Shown piece by piece: positions 6,535 through 8,588 of a DNA stretch of 8,588 nucleotides (positions within the stretch are counted from its first letter, which is position 1; every line of letters starts with the position of its first letter). This DNA comes from Candidatus Agrococcus pullicola (lineage in GTDB: Bacteria; Actinomycetota; Actinomycetes; Actinomycetales; Microbacteriaceae). The notes beneath the pieces were generated by a model. It had not been told where the DNA came from and ran no database searches. It saw only the letters and a program-made list of their open reading frames with translations. The position numbers and the translations under genes were made by a program. The stretch spans positions 1 to 8,588 of the forward strand of contig DXDC01000159.1 in the NCBI GenBank assembly GCA_019115685.1, written 5' to 3'.

Positions 6535-6565
6535 TATAACACGCTTAGGTGACAAATTGATAACA
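6535..6565 (+). promoter_or_regulatory. Cluster of xTAACA/GTGACA direct repeats, possible MtrA-type operator
   Basis: Three related words run in the same direction: TATAACA (6535-6541), GTGACA (6549-6554) and GATAACA (6559-6565), with 11-13 bases between corresponding positions. Loosely conserved direct repeats of this kind are described for the actinobacterial response regulator MtrA, which controls NlpC/P60 and Rpf cell-wall hydrolase genes. They overlap the -35 box of the hydrolase promoter. Assignment is by resemblance only. Confidence 0.35.
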
Positions 6566-6577
6566 ATGCCTTACACT
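6549..6577 (+). promoter_or_regulatory. Promoter of the first NlpC/P60 gene
   Basis: The -35 box GTGACA (6549-6554, five of six matches to TTGACA) and the -10 box TACACT (6572-6577, fits TANNNT) are separated by exactly 17 bases. Transcription would start near 6584, leaving a leader of about 35 bases before the ATG at 6619. The surrounding stretch is clearly more AT-rich than the flanking genes. Confidence 0.55.
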
Positions 6578-6618
6578 CGACAAGTCTGTAATTCTTGACT
6601 GGGACGAGACCAATACAT

Positions 6619-7386
6619 ATGACTGCTGAGAAGAAGAGCCTCGAGCTCGCTAACCGCGTCACGGAATCGCGCCGAGGCACTATCGGATCCGCAATCAAGC
6701 GCGTCAGCGTTGCTGCCCTTGCCGTCGGCCTCGCCGGTGGCATCGCGCTCCCTGCCGTCGCTATGAATGTCGGGGATGAGCAGGGCGGTAACTCGCTCGC
6801 CTCTTCGTTCGCAGGGCAAGAGCAGAACCTTGCGGTCGATCCCGAGCTCGAAGCTGCGCTCGCACTCATTCCGGATGAGATCGAAGCGACCTCGGCGGAG
6901 GAGCTCGAAGAGATCCGTGTCCGTGCCGAGGAAGATGCCGCGCGTGAAGAGCGCGAGCGTGAGCAAGAGCAAGAGGAACAGAGCTCAAACAGCAACAATT
7001 CCTCGTCGAACAACGACTCAACACCGCCTCCGGTCTCGACCAACGCGGGCGGCATCGTTGGCACGGCGCAGTCGATGCTGGGTGTTCCCTACGTTTCCGG
7101 CGGCAATACTCCAGCTGGCTTCGACTGCTCCGGATTCACGCAGTGGGTCTTCGCGCAGCACGGTATCTCGCTGCCTCGTACCACGGGTGGTCAGATGAGT
7201 GTCGGCAGCGGTGTTTCGCTGAGCAACGCCCAGCCCGGCGACCTGATCGTCTGGGGCGGCCACGTAGGCATCTATGTCGGTAACGACACTATGATTCACT
7301 CGCCTACCCCCGGTAAGACCGTCAGCTATGTACAGCTTTCGCTCATGATCAACGCGATGGGATCGCCTGAGGTTCGTCGCGTCTAG
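6619..7386 (+). CDS. Secreted NlpC/P60 peptidoglycan endopeptidase (canonical)
   Basis: This is a cysteine peptidase predicted to cut stem peptides of peptidoglycan outside the membrane. It has 255 residues. After a long basic N-region comes a hydrophobic segment (31-48) ending ALPAVA, a good signal-peptidase site after residue 48. SRRGTIG (18-24) vaguely resembles a Tat motif. Residues 75-121 are Glu/Arg-rich and probably form a coiled coil, and 122-141 is a Ser/Asn/Pro linker. The catalytic domain (about 143-255) has GVPYVSGG, then Cys170 in FDCSGFTQWVF, His215 in GGHVGIYVG and His227 in MIHSPTPG. PGDLIVW precedes the second motif. I chose ATG 6619 rather than the in-frame TTG 6595, because the signal block then aligns without gaps to the paralogue at 7549. 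The ribosome binding site is weak. Probably cell-cycle or MtrA controlled. Confidence 0.92.
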   Translation: MTAEKKSLELANRVTESRRGTIGSAIKRVSVAALAVGLAGGIALPAVAMNVGDEQGGNSLASSFAGQEQNLAVDPELEAALALIPDEIEATSAEELEEIRVRAEEDAAREEREREQEQEEQSSNSNNSSSNNDSTPPPVSTNAGGIVGTAQSMLGVPYVSGGNTPAGFDCSGFTQWVFAQHGISLPRTTGGQMSVGSGVSLSNAQPGDLIVWGGHVGIYVGNDTMIHSPTPGKTVSYVQLSLMINAMGSPEVRRV

Positions 7387-7394
7387 TTCGGAAG

Positions 7395-7415
7395 CTTCAA
7401 CTACGACTTCAACTA
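7395..7415. repeat. 9-bp direct repeat just after the first NlpC/P60 stop codon
   Basis: CTTCAACTA occurs at 7395-7403 and again at 7407-7415, with a period of 12 bases, eight bases after the TAG stop. It could be a binding site for a protein on one face of the helix, or a remnant of coding sequence: the frame after the stop reads FGSFNYDFN before the next stop. Confidence 0.5.
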
Positions 7416-7427
7416 AATACAGTGTGT

Positions 7428-7451
7428 ACATGGCGGCTGCGGTCGCCATGT
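7428..7451 (+). terminator. Hairpin between the two NlpC/P60 genes, possible terminator or leader structure
   Basis: Perfect 8-bp arms ACATGGCG (7428-7435) and CGCCATGT (7444-7451) flank an 8-base loop, 41 bases after the stop of the first hydrolase. No T-run follows, so it may be a GC-type terminator, an mRNA stabiliser, or the start of the leader of the second gene. The presence of a strong hairpin suggests that the second gene has at least partly separate expression. Confidence 0.45.
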
Positions 7452-7548
7452 TGCACAATGGAGACTTGTGTGAGTCACTCATGCCTTGCGTTGGGGTGTG
7501 GGCGATGTCCAGCACAAGCAATCGCGAAGATTTGGTGGATAACGGACT

Positions 7549-8289
7549 ATGAAGAAGAGCACCGACCTGGTGGTACAAGAGTCAGCTGCAAGCGGCGCGA
7601 AGCGCTCGACATTCGGCGGCTTTGCCAAGAAGGCGGGCATCGTCACCCTCGCGGTCGGATTCGCTGGCGGCGTTGCGCTTCCCGCGGTCGCATTCTCCGA
7701 CTCGCCTGCCGGCAATGACGGGCTCGAGTCTCTCTACGCGGGCGATGGCCAGGGCGGCGCGGAGATCCAGGGCGAGACGGTAGTCCTGACGGAAGACCAG
7801 ATCGTCGCCACCACCCCCGAACAATACGAGGAGTACCTCGAGGAACTGCGGGCAGAGGAAGAGGCCGAGCGTCAGGCTGAAGAAGAGCAGCGGCAGCAGG
7901 AAGAGACCGAGTCGAACGACTCCAACGGTTCCGCTGACCCGAGCCACGAGACCCCGGACGTTCCCGGTGGCGGAAACCAGGCGGTTGTCGACGCGGCTCT
8001 CGCCCAGCTGGGTGTGAACCAGGACTGCTTCGCTCTTATGCGCAGCGCTGTCGCGGCGGGCGGCTACAGCATCAACTCATACGCGGATGTCTTCGCGCTG
8101 CAGCAGGTTCCGATGTCGGAGGCGAAGCCCGGCGACATTCTCTACTACCAGAACGGTGGACGCGGTCTGCAGCACGTCGCCATTTACCTCGGCAACGGCC
8201 AGGCCGTGCACGGTGGATGGTACGGCGGCGACACCGTCGTGGCTTCCGCTCAGGTCGGCTCCGGCCCGGTGGCCTACCGCCTCGGCTGA
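7549..8289 (+). CDS. Secreted NlpC/P60-like protein with divergent catalytic motif
   Basis: This is a 246-residue paralogue of the preceding gene. The signal block (27-50, LAVGFAGGVALPAVAF) matches the first protein at 14 of 24 positions without gaps. A Glu/Gln-rich putative coiled coil (about 90-121) and a Ser/Asn/Gly linker (122-143) follow. The C-terminal domain keeps the order Cys160, His209 (LQHVAIYLG) and His221 (AVHGGW), with PGDILYY before the histidines. The Cys sits in QDCFALMRSAV, not the usual DCSGL/F. The His-to-His distance of 12 equals that in the first protein. It is probably an extracellular cysteine peptidase with altered specificity, or a related amidase; activity is inferred. 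An in-frame TAA lies nine bases upstream, so ATG 7549 is the only plausible start. GGTGG (7534-7538) is a weak, distant ribosome binding site. A strong hairpin follows the gene. Confidence 0.85.
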   Translation: MKKSTDLVVQESAASGAKRSTFGGFAKKAGIVTLAVGFAGGVALPAVAFSDSPAGNDGLESLYAGDGQGGAEIQGETVVLTEDQIVATTPEQYEEYLEELRAEEEAERQAEEEQRQQEETESNDSNGSADPSHETPDVPGGGNQAVVDAALAQLGVNQDCFALMRSAVAAGGYSINSYADVFALQQVPMSEAKPGDILYYQNGGRGLQHVAIYLGNGQAVHGGWYGGDTVVASAQVGSGPVAYRLG

Positions 8290-8300
8290 GATGCTGTTCC

Positions 8301-8319
8301 GGGTCGAGCGGCTCGACCC
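8301..8319 (+). terminator. Terminator hairpin after the second NlpC/P60 gene
   Basis: GGGTCGAG (8301-8308) and CTCGACCC (8312-8319) form a perfect 8-bp GC-rich stem with a 3-base CGG loop, 11 bases after the stop. No T-run follows, as often in high-GC actinobacteria. It also separates the hydrolase from the tRNA gene. Confidence 0.65.
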
Positions 8320-8342
8320 AGCGATCACGGTTCGCATGCGGT

Positions 8343-8348
8343 TACACT
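8343..8348 (+). promoter_or_regulatory. Candidate -10 box of the tRNA-Arg gene
   Basis: TACACT lies 23 bases before the mature tRNA 5' end and is identical to the -10 box proposed for the first NlpC/P60 gene. No good -35 box is found at 16-18 bases upstream, so the call is tentative. Confidence 0.35.
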
Positions 8349-8371
8349 TGTAGCTGGTCTGTGCCGTGCAA

Positions 8372-8447
8372 GCCCCGGTAGCTCAGTGGATAGAGCACTT
8401 CTCTCCTAAAGAAGGTGTCGGAGGTTCGATTCCTCTCCGGGGCGCCA
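8372..8447 (+). tRNA. tRNA-Arg (anticodon CCT, reads AGG)
   Basis: A full cloverleaf is visible. The acceptor arms are GCCCCGG (8372-8378) and CCGGGGC (8437-8443), with discriminator G and encoded CCA (8445-8447). The D stem is GCTC/GAGC with an AGTGGATA loop. The anticodon stem CTTCT/AGAAG encloses loop CTCCTAA, with anticodon CCT at 8405-8407. The variable loop is GTGTC, and the T arm is GGAGG-TTCGATT-CCTCT with one G-U pair. It decodes the rare arginine codon AGG. A small hairpin follows. Confidence 0.96.
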
Positions 8448-8458
8448 GTCAGTAGCGC

Positions 8459-8471
8459 AAAGCGATGCTTT
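8459..8471 (+). terminator. Weak hairpin after tRNA-Arg
   Basis: AAAGC (8459-8463) and GCTTT (8467-8471) form a short 5-bp stem with a GAT loop, 11 bases after the tRNA CCA end. The stem is short, and the only T-run is the three bases of its right arm. It may act as a terminator or processing signal. Confidence 0.3.
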
Positions 8472-8588
8472 AGGGCCGACCATTCATCTTGGCGGTTGAC
8501 GTATTCCGCCACCCCTCGGCGAGCTCAGTTCTCCACGACGGGCCCCTACTCGAACGGCAGTTTTTGCCTCGCTCGCTATTCGGGAAAC
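8472..8588. other. No recognisable gene in the right-hand end
   Basis: I see no convincing reading frame, RNA gene or repeat of the tRNA 3' end in this stretch. Minor inverted pairs exist (GGCGG 8491-8495 with CCGCC 8506-8510, and GGCA/TGCC around a T-run near 8556-8568) but are too short to interpret. Confidence 0.5.

Noticed and set aside
6595..6618. TTG at 6595 as start of the first hydrolase
   Set aside because: It lacks a ribosome binding site, and the signal-peptide block aligns with the paralogue at the same residue numbers only when ATG 6619 is used.
6512..6618. c-di-AMP (ydaO-type) riboswitch before the hydrolase gene
   Set aside because: Such riboswitches often precede actinobacterial cell-wall hydrolase genes, but the leader after the predicted start is only about 35 bases, far too short, and the conserved core is not seen.
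8556..8568. GGCA-T-run-TGCC as an intrinsic terminator
   Set aside because: The arms are only four bases and the T-run is in the loop, not after the stem.

Overview
The window looks like chromosomal DNA of a high-GC actinobacterium, most likely of the family Microbacteriaceae (family-level placement is inference). The grounds are the strong G/C preference at third codon positions, an IdeR/DtxR-type iron regulator, an actinobacterial XPB helicase with its companion protein, a cold-shock protein with a C-terminal extension joined to a DUF3027-like gene with an Asp-rich tail, leaderless-looking promoters, and a striking excess of the hexamer GCATCC/GGATGC.

Layout. Positions 1-3070 hold a leftward operon. 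It starts with a small two-helix membrane protein (2756-3070), continues with a helicase-associated protein (1115-2755) whose GTG start directly follows the stop of the first gene, and ends with an XPB-type DNA helicase (1-1071, cut by the window edge). A divergent intergenic stretch of about 105 bases leads to a rightward pair: a CspA-family cold-shock protein (3177-3557) overlapping by 17 bases a DUF3027-like protein with a long poly-Asp tail (3541-4467). A convergent gap containing nested inverted repeats separates this pair from leftward serC (4608-5711). serC is divergent from a dtxR/ideR-type regulator (5834-6511), which is preceded by a possible 17-residue leader ORF. Two tandem secreted NlpC/P60 cell-wall hydrolase paralogues follow (6619-7386 and 7549-8289), then a tRNA-Arg with CCT anticodon (8372-8447). 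The last 140 bases hold no gene that I can see.

How the parts work together. The first operon concerns DNA unwinding and repair. The middle section holds nucleic-acid binding (Csp) and serine biosynthesis (SerC). The right part holds metal-dependent regulation and peptidoglycan remodelling. The NlpC/P60 pair shares a signal-peptide block, a Glu-rich putative coiled coil and a Ser/Asn linker, but the catalytic surroundings differ: the first is canonical (DCSGF) and the second is divergent (DCFALM).

I see no CRISPR array, insertion sequence, transposase, prophage gene or obvious defence island. Nothing here is clearly a new system. The most interesting leads are small ones: the dtxR leader ORF, direct repeats resembling MtrA sites over the first hydrolase promoter, the divergent second hydrolase with its structured leader, and the XPB operon headed by a membrane protein.
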